64,000 nt of DNA from Bog-473 sp963744225 (GTDB lineage: Bacteria; Actinomycetota; Acidimicrobiia; Acidimicrobiales; RAAP-2), in NCBI GenBank assembly GCA_963744225.1, contig CAVUSV010000001.1:62001-126000 (forward strand). Direction: 5' to 3'. Below are positions 1 through 8,575 of this stretch, piece after piece. The notes beneath the pieces are model-generated. The model ran no database searches. It saw only the letters and a list, made by a program, of their open reading frames with translations, and was not told the DNA's origin. Position numbers and translations under genes: made by a program. Position 1 is the stretch's first letter. Each line of letters starts with the position of its first letter.

Positions 1-773
1 GCCGCGATGGCCCACTGCAGATCCTCGGGCGCGCAGGGCGCGGACCGCGCCATCGCCGTGCCCGGCTTGGGCAAGAAGTTCTGGACGATGACCTCTTGGA
101 CGTGGCCGTGGCGGGCGTGCGACGCCGCGATGGCCCGCAGCGCCGCCAGCTGCCCGGGCCGGTCGTCGCCGATCCCGACCAGGATCCCCGTGGTGAAGGG
201 GATGGCCAGCTCCCCGGCCGCCTCGAGCGTGGCCAGCCGGCGCGCCGGCGACTTGTCCGGCGCCCCGCGGTGCGCCGCCAGCCCTTCGGCCAACGATTCG
301 AGCATCATCCCCTGGCTGGCCGCGACTTCGCGCAGACGGGCGAGCTCGTCGGGGAAGAGCGCGCCGGCATTGGCGTGGGGGAGCAGGCCGGTCTCCTCCA
401 CCACCAGCCGGCACACGTGGGCGAGATAGTCGACCGTCGACTCGTGCCCCTGCGCGCGTAGCCAGTCCCGCGCCGCCGGGTAGCGCAGCTCGGGGCGCTC
501 GCCCAACGTGAAGAGCGCCTCGTGGCACCCCGCGTCGCGTCCGGCCCGGGCGATGGTGAGGACCTCCTCCGGGGTGAGGTACGGCGAGGCGAGGCGGGCC
601 GGCGCCTTGGCGAACGTGCAGTAGCCGCAGCGGTCGCGGCAGAGCATGGTGAGCGGGATGAAGACCTTGGGCGAGAAGGTGACCCGGCGGCCGTGCGCAC
701 CGTCGCGCACCACCCGGGCCAGGGCCGTGAGATCGGCCAGGGGAGTGCGCAGGAGATCGGCGTCGGAGAGCAT
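1..773 (-). CDS. cofG: 7,8-didemethyl-8-hydroxy-5-deazariboflavin synthase, CofG part (3' end cut by window)
   Basis: Radical SAM enzyme that, with CofH, makes FO, the chromophore of coenzyme F420, from a ribityl-uracil and tyrosine. Translation from the ATG at 773 reads MLSDADLLRTPLADL and then carries the cluster motif CRDRCGYC (C-x3-C-x2-C) about 45 residues in, followed by YLTPEEVL and CHEALFTLGERPE, as in CofG. The frame is open to the window edge, so it cannot be told whether this is stand-alone CofG or the N-terminal half of a fused FbiC. It lies 10 bp after pgl on the same strand and may be co-transcribed with the pentose phosphate genes. The family call is confident; the extent is partial. 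Confidence 0.9.
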   Translation of the reverse strand, partial: MLSDADLLRTPLADLTALARVVRDGAHGRRVTFSPKVFIPLTMLCRDRCGYCTFAKAPARLASPYLTPEEVLTIARAGRDAGCHEALFTLGERPELRYPAARDWLRAQGHESTVDYLAHVCRLVVEETGLLPHANAGALFPDELARLREVAASQGMMLESLAEGLAAHRGAPDKSPARRLATLEAAGELAIPFTTGILVGIGDDRPGQLAALRAIAASHARHGHVQEVIVQNFLPKPGTAMARSAPCAPEDLQWAIA

Positions 774-783
774 GGTGGCCAAT

Positions 784-1461
784 CTAGGGGGCGTTTGCCG
801 CCGCGGCAGCGTCCACGAGCCACAGCGTGTGGCCGGCGTGGACGCGGGCGGCCGGGATGTCCTCGCCGCGTTCCAGCGCAGCCACCGCGGCCGCCTTGGA
901 GTCGCCGGCGACGGTGAAGATGGCCAGCCGGGCCGAATTGATCGCCGGCAGCGTCAGGGTGAGGCGCGGGTGCGGGTTACGCCCTTTGGGGTCCTCGGTC
1001 GCCCGCACCAGCTCGCCCGGGTCCGCCTGGAGGCTGGCGTCGCCTGGGAAGAGCGACGCCGTGTGCCCGTCCGCCCCCATGCCCAGATGGATGACGTCGA
1101 TGCCGGGCCCCGTCACCAGGTCGGCCATGATGCGCTGGTAGGCGGCCACGCACTCCTCGACCGGCCCCTCCGTTGGCATGGGGTTGAACGATCCGACGGA
1201 CCCCACGCGGTCGATCAGGGTCTCGTGAATGAGCCGCTGGTTGGCGTCTTCGTCATCGGGAGGGACCATGCGCTCGTCCCCGACGTAGATGTCGACGAGG
1301 GTCCAGTCGATGCCTTCGGTCGTCGCCAGCCGTTCGTAACACCGCCGCGCCGTGGGGCCGCCCGAGAGCACGAGTGCGAAGCGCGGGCCGGGGCGGGCCG
1401 CGAAGGCCTCGACCACCGCGTCGGCAAAGGCGCGCGGGATGTCGTCGACGACAGTGAGCAT
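784..1461 (-). CDS. pgl: 6-phosphogluconolactonase
   Basis: Hydrolyses 6-phosphogluconolactone to 6-phosphogluconate in the oxidative pentose phosphate pathway. The 225-residue product shows the sugar-phosphate binding stretch LVLSGGPTARRCYE near residue 30 and the family signature GMGADGHTASLFPG near residue 130. The ATG at 1461 (MLTVVDDIP) was chosen over the longer open frame because the extra residues upstream are low-complexity and would run into gnd. It starts 4 bp after the gnd stop, so the two are almost certainly translated from one mRNA. Confidence 0.93.
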   Translation of the reverse strand: MLTVVDDIPRAFADAVVEAFAARPGPRFALVLSGGPTARRCYERLATTEGIDWTLVDIYVGDERMVPPDDEDANQRLIHETLIDRVGSVGSFNPMPTEGPVEECVAAYQRIMADLVTGPGIDVIHLGMGADGHTASLFPGDASLQADPGELVRATEDPKGRNPHPRLTLTLPAINSARLAIFTVAGDSKAAAVAALERGEDIPAARVHAGHTLWLVDAAAAANAP

Positions 1462-1465
1462 GGCG

Positions 1466-2404
1466 CTAGGGGCTCGGGGTTTCCGTCTCCATGCCCAGCT
1501 CGCCCGACTGCAGCACGACGGCATGCCCCCCGAACTGGTTGCGCAGGGCCGAGAGCATCTTGAGCTGGAACGCGTCGGGTTCCTGGGAGGCGAAGCGGGT
1601 GAAGAGCGACGTCGTGATCACCGGCGCCGGCACGCCGCGGTCGATGGCCTCCTGCGCCGTCCAGCGGCCCTCGCCGGAGTCGGCCACGACGCCCTTGATC
1701 TGGTCGAAGCCGGCCCCGGGCCGCAGCGCCCGCTCGGCCAGCTCGAGCAGCCAGGAACGCACGACCGACCCGTAGCGCCAGATGGAGGCGATCTCGTGCA
1801 GGTCGAGGCCGAATTCGCCGGCTTTCTCCATGATCTCGAAGCCCTCGGCGTAGGCCTGCATGAGCCCGTACTCGATCCCGTTGTGGACCATCTTGACGAA
1901 GTGCCCCGAGCCCACCGGCCCGACGTGGGCGTAGCCGCCCTCGGGGGCCAGGGTCACGAACGCGGGCTCCACCACCGCCACCGACTCCTTGGTGCCGCCC
2001 ACCATCAGGCAGTAGCCCTCGGTGAGGCCCCACACCCCGCCCGAGGTTCCGGCGTCGACGACGCCCACGCCCGTCTTGTCCACGCGGGCGGCAAGATTCT
2101 GGAACTCCTTGTAGTCCGAGTTGCCCCCGTCGACGATGACGTCGCCGGGGGAGAACAGGCCGGCCAGCTCCTCGATGGTGGAGTCGGTCACCTTGCCGGC
2201 CGGGAGCATCACCCAGGCCGCCTTCGGAGCGGTGAGCTTGCCGGCCAGATCGGCCAGCGTCGTTGCGGTCTCGGCGCCTTTGCTCGCCGCCTGCTTGAGC
2301 GCGTCGGCGCTCAGGTCGTACGCCACCACCTCGTGGCCGCCCTTGAGCAAGCGCTCGGTCATGTTGGCACCCATCTTGCCGAGGCCGATCATGCCGATCC
2401 TCAT
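1466..2404 (-). CDS. gnd: 6-phosphogluconate dehydrogenase, decarboxylating, short form
   Basis: Oxidatively decarboxylates 6-phosphogluconate to ribulose 5-phosphate. The 312-residue product begins MRIGMIGLGKMGANM, the Rossmann GxGxxG motif, and contains VIVDGGNSDYK, the substrate-binding segment GTSGGVWGLTEGYC and the catalytic region VGSGHFVKMVHNGIEYG. At about 310 residues it belongs to the short GndA/YqeC-like class rather than the 470-residue form. It sits between tal and pgl in the minus-strand operon. The last residues (GMETETPSP) run to a TAG just before pgl. Confidence 0.93.
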   Translation of the reverse strand: MRIGMIGLGKMGANMTERLLKGGHEVVAYDLSADALKQAASKGAETATTLADLAGKLTAPKAAWVMLPAGKVTDSTIEELAGLFSPGDVIVDGGNSDYKEFQNLAARVDKTGVGVVDAGTSGGVWGLTEGYCLMVGGTKESVAVVEPAFVTLAPEGGYAHVGPVGSGHFVKMVHNGIEYGLMQAYAEGFEIMEKAGEFGLDLHEIASIWRYGSVVRSWLLELAERALRPGAGFDQIKGVVADSGEGRWTAQEAIDRGVPAPVITTSLFTRFASQEPDAFQLKMLSALRNQFGGHAVVLQSGELGMETETPSP

Positions 2405-2432
2405 GCGCGCTCCTCTCGGTTGCCCTGCGGGA

Positions 2433-3548
2433 TCAGAAGGTAGCGGCTTTGTCGGCCAGCGATTGCAACAGCTCGTCGAAGGATTTGGCGAAGGAGTGCA
2501 CGCCCTCGTCCTCGAGCGTCTGCTCGACGTCCTCCATGTCGATGCCCACCTCGCGCAGCCGATCGAGGACCCCGACGGCGTCGTCCGGGTCGGCGTCGAC
2601 GGTCCGCTTGAGCGTCCCATGGTCCTCGAAGGCGCGCAGGGTGTCCTCCGGCATGGTGTTGACGGTGGCCGGTCCGATGAGATTGTCGACGTAGAGGAGA
2701 TCGGGGTACGCCGGGTTCTTGGTCGAGGTCGACGCCCACAGCGGCCGCTGCACCCGCGCACCCTTGGCCCGGAGCGCCTCCCAACGCTCGCCGGTGAAGG
2801 TGCGGTGAAAATGCTGATAGGCCACCTGGGCCTGGGCCACCGCGGCCTTCCCGCGCAGGCCGAGCACGGCGGGGTCGCCCGTCTCCCCACCGGCCAATTC
2901 CTCGAGCCGGCGGTCCACCTCGGTATCGACCCGGCTGACGAAGAAGGAGGCGACGCTGGCCACGTGCGGCAGCTCCTCCTCCCGGTGGGCGGCGACGAGG
3001 GCCTCGAGGCCCGCCAGGTAGGCCTCCATCACCTCGTCGTAGCGATCGAGGCCGAAGATCAGCGTCACGTTGATGCTCCGGCCCTCGCCGATCAGCGTCT
3101 GAATGGCGGGAACGCCCTCCCGGGTGGCCGGCACCTTCACCAACAGGTTGGGCCGCGCGATGGCGCCGTGGAACGTGCGGGCGTCGCGCACCGTGCCCTC
3201 GGTGTCGTGCGCCAGCGAGGGCGACACCTCCAAGGAGACGAAACCGTCCTCGTGGTCGCTCTCGTCATAGAGCGGACCCAGCAACTCGAGCGCGTCCTTG
3301 ATGTCGGTGATCGCCATCTCCCAGTAGGCCTCTTCGACGGTGTGGTCCCGCATGAGGGCGCGGAACTGGTCGTCGTAGGTGTCCTGGCCGGTCATGGCCT
3401 TGGCGAAGATGGTCGGGTTCGACGTGATGCCACGCACGCCGAGCTGGAGCAGCTCGGCCAGCCGGCCGTCTTTGAGCCAGTCGCGCCGCAGGTTGTCGAG
3501 CCAGGGGCTCTGGCCCGCGATCTCGTAGAGGTCCTGGAGTTTGCTCAT
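2433..3548 (-). CDS. tal: Transaldolase
   Basis: Transfers a dihydroxyacetone unit between sugar phosphates in the non-oxidative pentose phosphate branch. The 371-residue protein starts MSKLQDLYEIAGQSPWLDNLRRDWL and contains GVRGITSNPTIF, the Schiff-base lysine region LLVKVPATREGVPAI and INVTLIFGLDRY, all typical of the long actinobacterial transaldolase. The ATG at 3548 is preceded by an AAGGGAG ribosome binding site about 7 bp upstream, which decides the start against a longer open frame. It lies between tkt and gnd. Confidence 0.95.
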   Translation of the reverse strand: MSKLQDLYEIAGQSPWLDNLRRDWLKDGRLAELLQLGVRGITSNPTIFAKAMTGQDTYDDQFRALMRDHTVEEAYWEMAITDIKDALELLGPLYDESDHEDGFVSLEVSPSLAHDTEGTVRDARTFHGAIARPNLLVKVPATREGVPAIQTLIGEGRSINVTLIFGLDRYDEVMEAYLAGLEALVAAHREEELPHVASVASFFVSRVDTEVDRRLEELAGGETGDPAVLGLRGKAAVAQAQVAYQHFHRTFTGERWEALRAKGARVQRPLWASTSTKNPAYPDLLYVDNLIGPATVNTMPEDTLRAFEDHGTLKRTVDADPDDAVGVLDRLREVGIDMEDVEQTLEDEGVHSFAKSFDELLQSLADKAATF

Positions 3549-3607
3549 GGGAACGCTCCCTTCGTCAATCGCCCGCTCGGCCGCCGCGTGCTGCGGCGGG
3601 TCGCGGG

Positions 3608-5629
3608 TCAGCCACCGTTGCGGGCCAGCAGGGCGCGGGCTCGCTCCACCATGTGCTCGGGCGTGAAGCCGAACTTCTCCATCACGACGGCAACCGGGGC
3701 TGAGGCACCGAAGTGGTCGATGCCGATGGAGTCGTCGGCGTAGCGCTCCCAACCGAAGGTAGATCCGGCCTCGATGCTGAGGACGGGCACCCCGGGCGGG
3801 AACACGCTGGCCCGGTAGTCCTCGTCCTGGAGCTCGAAGCGGTCCCAGCTCGGGAAGGACACCACCCGGGCCCGGACGCCCGAGTCCCCCAGCGTGGCCG
3901 CGGCCGCCACGCAGTGCTGCACCTCGCTCCCGGAGCCGACGAGCACGATCTCGGGGTCAGGGTCGCTGTCCTTCAAGACGTAGGCGCCCCGCGCGACGCC
4001 GGCGGCGGCCCCGTCGGCGGTCTCGGCCAGGACCGGAATGTCCTGGCGGGACAGCAGGAGGCCCACCGGGAGGTCGGCCTCGACGGCGAGGCGCCAGGCC
4101 ACGGCGGTCTCGTTCGCATCGGCGGGGCGCAGCAGGCTCAGCCCCGGCATTGCTCGGAGCGAGGCCAGGTGCTCGATCGGCTGGTGAGTGGGCCCGTCCT
4201 CGCCCAGGCCGATGGAGTCGTGCGTCCACGAGTAGATGACGTGGGCCTCGCCGAGCGCGGCCAGCCGGACCGCAGGACGCATGTAATCGGAGAAGACGAA
4301 GAACGTTCCGCCGACGGGCAACACGCCCCGGTGCGCCGCCATCCCGTTCATGGCGCTCCCCATTCCATGCTCGCGGATGCCGTAGTGCACCTGGATCCCA
4401 CCGGGCGTGGTCTTCGACTGGATTTCGGCCCCTTTGACGAGGACGCCGTTGTTGCCGGTCAGGTCGGCGGAGCCGGCCACCAGCCCCGGGATGCGCGCGG
4501 CCGTCGCATTGATGCACTGGTTGAGGGCGTGCCGCGTGGCCAGCATGGTCCCCGCCTCGAAGGGAGGGAGGTTGTCGGCCCATCCGGGGAGCCCGCGCCC
4601 GGCCAGCGCGGCGTCCCAGGCGGCGCGGTCGCCGTCCCACGACGCGAAGCGCGCGGTCCACTCAGCGTGCTCTCGCTCGCCCCGCTCGATCTCCTGCGAG
4701 TAGAACTCCCGGACCTCGTCGGGGACCCAGAACTTCTCGTCCGGCGGCAGCCCGAGGATCTCCTTGGTGGCGCGGATCTCCTCCTCGCCGAAGGGGCTGC
4801 CGTGGGCCTTGGCGGTGTCGGTCAGATGTGGGGAGGGCCAGCCGATATGGCTGCGCAGGACGAGGAGGGTGGGCTTGGCGTCGGGTCCGTCGGCCGGGTG
4901 CTCGAGCGCCTCGTGAATGGCCGCGTCGAGGCCGTCAACGTCGTTGGCCATCTGGCCCAGGTTGCGCACCCGCCAGCCGTAGGCCTCGAAGCGGCCCACC
5001 ACGTCGTCGTCGTAGGCCAGCTCGGTCGGCCCGTCGATCGTGATGTGGTTGTCGTCGTAGACGGCCAGCAGCTTGCCCAGGCCGAGGTGGCCCGCCAGTG
5101 AGGCCGCCTCGTGCGAGATGCCCTCCATCATGCAGCCGTCACTGGCGATGACAAAGGTGCGGTGGTCGCAGACCTCATTGCCGAAGTGGCTGCGCACGAG
5201 GCGCTCGGCGAGCGCCATGCCGACCGCGTTGGCGAAACCCTGGCCGAGCGGTCCCGTGGTGACCTCGATGCCGGGGGTGTGATGGACCTCGGGGTGGCCC
5301 GGGGTCTTGCTGCCCCATTGACGGAACTGGCGGAGGTCTTCGAGGGAGAGGTCGTACCCCGTCAGGTGCAACATGGCGTACTGGAGGATGCAGGCGTGCC
5401 CGCAGGAAAGGACGAAGCGGTCGCGGTCGGGCCAGTTGGGATGGCGCGGGTCATAGCGCATGACGCGTGTCCACAGGACGTGGGCCAGCGGAGCCAGCGC
5501 CATCGCGGTACCCGAGTGACCGGAATGCGCCTCTTGCGGCGCATCCATGGCCACGCCGCGGATCACGTTGATGCCCAGCTCGACCAGGCGGGGATCCTGC
5601 ACGACCGGGGTGGAGGTCTTCAACGTCAC
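3608..5629 (-). CDS. tkt: Transketolase
   Basis: Thiamine-diphosphate enzyme that moves two-carbon units among pentose, erythrose, fructose and heptulose phosphates. The 673-residue length is normal. Visible motifs are SGHSGTAMALAPLAHVLWTRVM at the N terminus, ATGPLGQGFANAVGMA-like TTGPLGQGFANAVGMA, the TPP site ASDGCMMEGISHEAASLAG, and the pyrimidine-domain segment HDSIGLGEDGPTHQPIEHL. It is the first gene of the minus-strand operon tkt-tal-gnd-pgl-cofG. The 60 bp to the divergent thioesterase gene must hold both promoters. Confidence 0.96.
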   Translation of the reverse strand: MTLKTSTPVVQDPRLVELGINVIRGVAMDAPQEAHSGHSGTAMALAPLAHVLWTRVMRYDPRHPNWPDRDRFVLSCGHACILQYAMLHLTGYDLSLEDLRQFRQWGSKTPGHPEVHHTPGIEVTTGPLGQGFANAVGMALAERLVRSHFGNEVCDHRTFVIASDGCMMEGISHEAASLAGHLGLGKLLAVYDDNHITIDGPTELAYDDDVVGRFEAYGWRVRNLGQMANDVDGLDAAIHEALEHPADGPDAKPTLLVLRSHIGWPSPHLTDTAKAHGSPFGEEEIRATKEILGLPPDEKFWVPDEVREFYSQEIERGEREHAEWTARFASWDGDRAAWDAALAGRGLPGWADNLPPFEAGTMLATRHALNQCINATAARIPGLVAGSADLTGNNGVLVKGAEIQSKTTPGGIQVHYGIREHGMGSAMNGMAAHRGVLPVGGTFFVFSDYMRPAVRLAALGEAHVIYSWTHDSIGLGEDGPTHQPIEHLASLRAMPGLSLLRPADANETAVAWRLAVEADLPVGLLLSRQDIPVLAETADGAAAGVARGAYVLKDSDPDPEIVLVGSGSEVQHCVAAAATLGDSGVRARVVSFPSWDRFELQDEDYRASVFPPGVPVLSIEAGSTFGWERYADDSIGIDHFGASAPVAVVMEKFGFTPEHMVERARALLARNGG

Positions 5630-5690
5630 CTTGTGAACCCTAACCGTCCGTTCTCGGCCCTCGTCAGGGCCGTCACCTACTCTTCACCCG

Positions 5691-6107
5691 ATGGCTTCCC
5701 GTATGCAGGTGCCCCCAAACAGTGACCTCACCCTCGGCATGACCTGCGTCGACAAAGCCGAGCCGGGCCGGTGCACCTGGCGCATGAAGGCCGACGAGCG
5801 CTTCGCCAACCCGGCGGGGATCATGCAGGGGGGTTTCCTCGGGGCGTTTGCCGACTCTTCCATGGGGGCGGCCGCGGTCACCTTCGTGCAGGGACGGCGG
5901 GTGTTCGCCGCCAACGCAGAAATGAAGATCAGCTTCCTCGGGGCCGTCCAGCCCGGCGCCGAGCTCACCTGCACGGCCGAGGTCGTCTCGGGTGGCCGCC
6001 GTGTCGCCTTCGTCGAGGCGAGCATCGTGGCCAGCGTGCCTGGGGACGAGGCCGAGCGCCTGGTCGCGCGGGCAACCTCGACCTACATGTTCAAGGACCG
6101 CGACTGA
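5691..6107 (+). CDS. PaaI-like hotdog-fold thioesterase
   Basis: Probable acyl-CoA thioesterase of the PaaI/4HBT superfamily, cytoplasmic, 138 residues. The hotdog signature is NPAGIMQGGFLGAFADSSMGAAA at about residues 41-63, with the usual N/G/D pattern on the central helix, followed by AEMKISFLGAVQPGAELTCTAEVV strands. The substrate cannot be told from sequence. It is divergent from tkt and is followed by small membrane-protein genes. Both M1 and M5 (MQVPPN) are possible starts; the first is used. Confidence 0.85.
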   Translation: MASRMQVPPNSDLTLGMTCVDKAEPGRCTWRMKADERFANPAGIMQGGFLGAFADSSMGAAAVTFVQGRRVFAANAEMKISFLGAVQPGAELTCTAEVVSGGRRVAFVEASIVASVPGDEAERLVARATSTYMFKDRD

Positions 6108-6165
6108 CGCCCGCCCGGGGCGGTGTTTGCATGGCGACCGCCCAGAGACCAGGATTGTCCGCCAC

Positions 6166-6555
6166 ATGGCACCACGGTCAGACAACGGCAGTCACGGACT
6201 CCGCCACGCCGGGGACGACGCATTCCAGCTCACGGTCGACTACCTCAAGCAGGAGACCATCGAACCCCTCAAGGGGCTGGGCCGGTTCCTGTACATGGGA
6301 ATCGCGGGATCGTTCTGCTTGGCCTTCGGTATCTTGCTGATCCTCCTCGGCGTGCTGCGCCTGTTGCAGACCGAGACCGGAACGGCACTGACGGGGAATT
6401 GGTCGTGGGTGCCCTACGCCGTAGTGGTCGTCCTCGGCATCGCCGTCATCGGCGTGGCCGCGTGGCGCATCACCGCCGGGCCGGGACAGCAGAAGGTGCC
6501 CGCAGGCGCCGGGCGCGGCACGAGAGAGATCGAGTCACGGGAGGCAACAACCTGA
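6166..6555 (+). CDS. Small two-helix membrane protein, holin-X/phage-holin-like family
   Basis: 129 residues starting MAPRSDNGSHGLR. A cytoplasmic stretch with FQLTVDYLKQETIEPLKGLGRF precedes two predicted membrane helices (about residues 45-68, MGIAGSFCLAFGILLILLGV, and 82-106, WVPYAVVVVLGIAVIGVAAW). This layout matches actinobacterial holin-superfamily-III-type proteins of unknown role. Its TGA overlaps the ATG of the next gene (TGATG), indicating translational coupling in a run of three small membrane-protein genes ahead of trmI. Function is not established. Confidence 0.7.
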   Translation: MAPRSDNGSHGLRHAGDDAFQLTVDYLKQETIEPLKGLGRFLYMGIAGSFCLAFGILLILLGVLRLLQTETGTALTGNWSWVPYAVVVVLGIAVIGVAAWRITAGPGQQKVPAGAGRGTREIESREATT

Positions 6556-6788
6556 TGCCAAGTACCACGACGAAGGCGGGCAGCAACGGGAGGCTGATCA
6601 CGCGCGAGGACCTGCAGGCGGCGTACGCGCAGGTGATGGGTGAGGGAGAGGCGACGGCGCGGGCGGCCGCGCCCCGGGGGCTGGCCTTTGCCGGCGCCAT
6701 CGGGATCCTGGTCATCGCGTTGGCGTTCCTGGCCGGCCGCCATCGCGGCCGTTCCAAGTCGGCCATCGTCGAGATCCGGCGCCTCTGA
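6555..6788 (+). CDS. Small single-helix membrane protein, unknown function
   Basis: 77 residues beginning MPSTTTKAGSNGRLITREDLQAAY. A short acidic/polar N-terminal region is followed by one membrane segment (LAFAGAIGILVIALAFLAG, about residues 46-64) and a basic tail RHRGRSKSAIVEIRRL. It overlaps the preceding gene by one base (TGATG) and is followed within 2 bp by another small gene, so it is part of a coupled small operon. No family is recognised with confidence. Confidence 0.6.
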   Translation: MPSTTTKAGSNGRLITREDLQAAYAQVMGEGEATARAAAPRGLAFAGAIGILVIALAFLAGRHRGRSKSAIVEIRRL

Positions 6789-6789
6789 C

Positions 6790-7002
6790 GTGGACATCCT
6801 CCTGCGGCGCTTCCTGCGCGCCGGGGTCCGACGGGGTCTGGCCGGGAACTGGTACTGGTTCCTTCTGGCCGGTGCCACGTTCTTCCTCCGCCGGGTCTTG
6901 AACGACCGGACCAGCATCGTCTCGACGGTCAAGGTCTCGCCCGGCGAACAGGTGCTCATCACCGTGCGCGACCGCAACACTGCACCCGCCGTCGAAGCCT
7001 GA
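6790..7002 (+). CDS. Small hypothetical protein with one hydrophobic segment
   Basis: 70 residues from a GTG at 6790 (MDILLRRFLRAGVRRGLAG). A basic N-terminal helix leads into a hydrophobic stretch NWYWFLLAGATFFLRRVL, then a polar tail STVKVSPGEQVLITVRDRN. The spacing to the preceding stop is one base and to trmI five bases, which supports it as a genuine gene despite its size. No function is assigned. Confidence 0.55.
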   Translation: MDILLRRFLRAGVRRGLAGNWYWFLLAGATFFLRRVLNDRTSIVSTVKVSPGEQVLITVRDRNTAPAVEA

Positions 7003-7007
7003 CGCCC

Positions 7008-7781
7008 GTGCCGGGCCCGTTCGCGGCGGGGGAGCGGGTGCTCCTCATCGACCCCAAGGACCGTCGCTACCTGTTGGCGCTCGTGACCGGGGCGACCTTC
7101 CACACCCACGCCGGGGTGCTGGCCCACGACGCCATCATCGGGGCCACCGAGGGCTGCACCATCACCGGGTCGACTGGTCGTAGCTTCCTGGCACTGCGCC
7201 CGACGCTGAGCGACGTCGTCCTCAAGATGCCGCGCGGCGCCCAGGTGATCTACCCCAAGGACCTGGGCGCTATCCTCATCGCCGCGGACATCGCGCCGGG
7301 ACAGCGGGTCCTCGAGGCCGGCGTGGGCTCGGGCGCCCTCTCCATGACCGTCCTGCGCGCGGGCGCGTCCGTCGTCGGCTACGAGCTGCGTGAGGACTTC
7401 GCCCAGCGGGCCCAGGCCAACGTGGAGGCTGCCCTCGGTCCCGGCACCCCTTACCGAGTCGAGATCCGCGACGTGACAGAAGGTATTGACGAGCCGGACC
7501 TGGACCGCATCCTTCTCGACATGCCCGAGCCCCACAAGGTGGTGCAGGCGGCCGCGACGGCGCTACGCCCGGGTGGCATCCTGCTGGCCTACCTGCCCAC
7601 CATCAACCAGACCGCACTCTTGCGCCAAGCGCTCGACGACTCGGGTGCCCCGTTCGGCCTGTCCGAGACGCAGGAGATCATGCGGCGCACCTGGCACGTC
7701 GAGGCGCGCTCGGTCCGACCGGACCACCGCATGGTCGGCCACACCGGCTTCCTCACCACGGCTCGGCGGCTGGCGACATGA
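7008..7781 (+). CDS. trmI: tRNA (adenine-N1)-methyltransferase, TrmI family
   Basis: Methylates N1 of adenine 58 in the T-loop of tRNA using S-adenosylmethionine. The 257-residue product has the N-terminal beta domain (GERVLLIDPKDRRYL), an IYPKDLGAIL segment, the SAM motif I VLEAGVGSGALSMTVL near residue 98 and the catalytic-site motif LLDMPEPHKVV. GTG start at 7008. In actinobacteria trmI classically lies just upstream of the proteasomal ATPase, as here. The 3' end overlaps the next gene by 4 bp. Confidence 0.93.
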   Translation: MPGPFAAGERVLLIDPKDRRYLLALVTGATFHTHAGVLAHDAIIGATEGCTITGSTGRSFLALRPTLSDVVLKMPRGAQVIYPKDLGAILIAADIAPGQRVLEAGVGSGALSMTVLRAGASVVGYELREDFAQRAQANVEAALGPGTPYRVEIRDVTEGIDEPDLDRILLDMPEPHKVVQAAATALRPGGILLAYLPTINQTALLRQALDDSGAPFGLSETQEIMRRTWHVEARSVRPDHRMVGHTGFLTTARRLAT

Positions 7782-8126
7782 GCGACGACGAGGGCGTGCG
7801 CGCCTATATGGAGGCGATCAGCCCGGAGCAGCGGCCGCTCTTCGACCGGATGCACGAGATCGTGCTCGGCGAGCATCCCGACGCAGAGGTGGCATTGTCG
7901 TATGGCATGCCCGCCTACCGGGTGGGAAAGCGGCGCCTCAACCTCGGCGTGTGGAAGCACGGTGTGTCCGTCTACGGCTGGCGGGCCGACCGGGACGGGG
8001 GATTCGTCGCCGCGCCACCCGCAGTTGTCGAGCGGGAAGGGGACGATACGGATCAGGACCGAGGACGCGGCGCAGATCTCCGACGACGAGCTACGGGGGC
8101 TGCTCGGTGGCGCGCTCGAGCCGTAG
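7778..8126 (+). pseudogene. DUF1801 (YdhG-like) protein, interrupted by a frameshift
   Basis: The N-terminal part (MSDDEGVRAYMEAISPEQRP, ALSYGMPAYRVGKRRLNLGVWKHGVSVYGWR) is a DUF1801 domain, a small fold of unknown biochemical role. After about position 8010 the matching C-terminal residues, RHPQLSSGKGTIRIR and DDELRGLLGGALEP, continue in the +1 frame to a TAG at 8126. One extra base in the GCCGCGCC stretch (about 8009-8016) explains this. The unshifted frame gives an Arg-rich tail without family likeness. It may be an intact gene with a sequencing indel, since neighbouring essential genes show the same defect. Confidence 0.75.
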
Positions 8127-8150
8127 GCGTAGTGACCGAGGGAAGCTTGC

Positions 8151-8387
8151 TCAGTCCCGCTCGATGAAGATGCACTCGCCGGGGCACTCCTCCGAGGCCT
8201 CGACCACCGCGTCCTCCAGGTCCGAGGGCACCGCGGCCATCCCGGCCGAACCCCCGGGGTCGCTCTTCACGTCACTGTCTTCCTTCACGTAGGCCAGGCC
8301 GTCATCGAGGAGGGTGAAGACGGCCGGCGCGATCTCCTCGCAGAGGCCATCGCCCGTGCAGAGATCCTGGTCGATCCAGACCTTCAT
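8151..8387 (-). CDS. Single-cluster ferredoxin
   Basis: 78-residue ferredoxin, MKVWIDQDLCTGDGLCEEIAP, with the cluster pattern C-x5-C near the N terminus and EECPGECI near the C terminus, as in actinobacterial 3Fe-4S or 4Fe-4S ferredoxins that feed P450s or other oxidoreductases. The ATG at 8387 has an AAGGGAG ribosome binding site and is preferred to a 25-residue longer frame. It stands alone, convergent with the DUF1801 gene and divergent from mpa, with no obvious partner enzyme adjacent. Confidence 0.88.
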   Translation of the reverse strand: MKVWIDQDLCTGDGLCEEIAPAVFTLLDDGLAYVKEDSDVKSDPGGSAGMAAVPSDLEDAVVEASEECPGECIFIERD

Positions 8388-8575
8388 GTACCTGAATTCT
8401 CCCTTGTCGAAGCCGCCCGCAGGGCCACGAGGACCGTAGTGACGCGCCACGCGCGTCGTCAATCTGGCGTCGCAGCCTCTTCATGCTACCCGTCGGGGCC
8501 CGCCATCCTGGCGCATGCGGGGTGCAGCCGAATTGACGGCAAAACCCACCGAAGCGAGGGCTAGGGTGACAGCTG

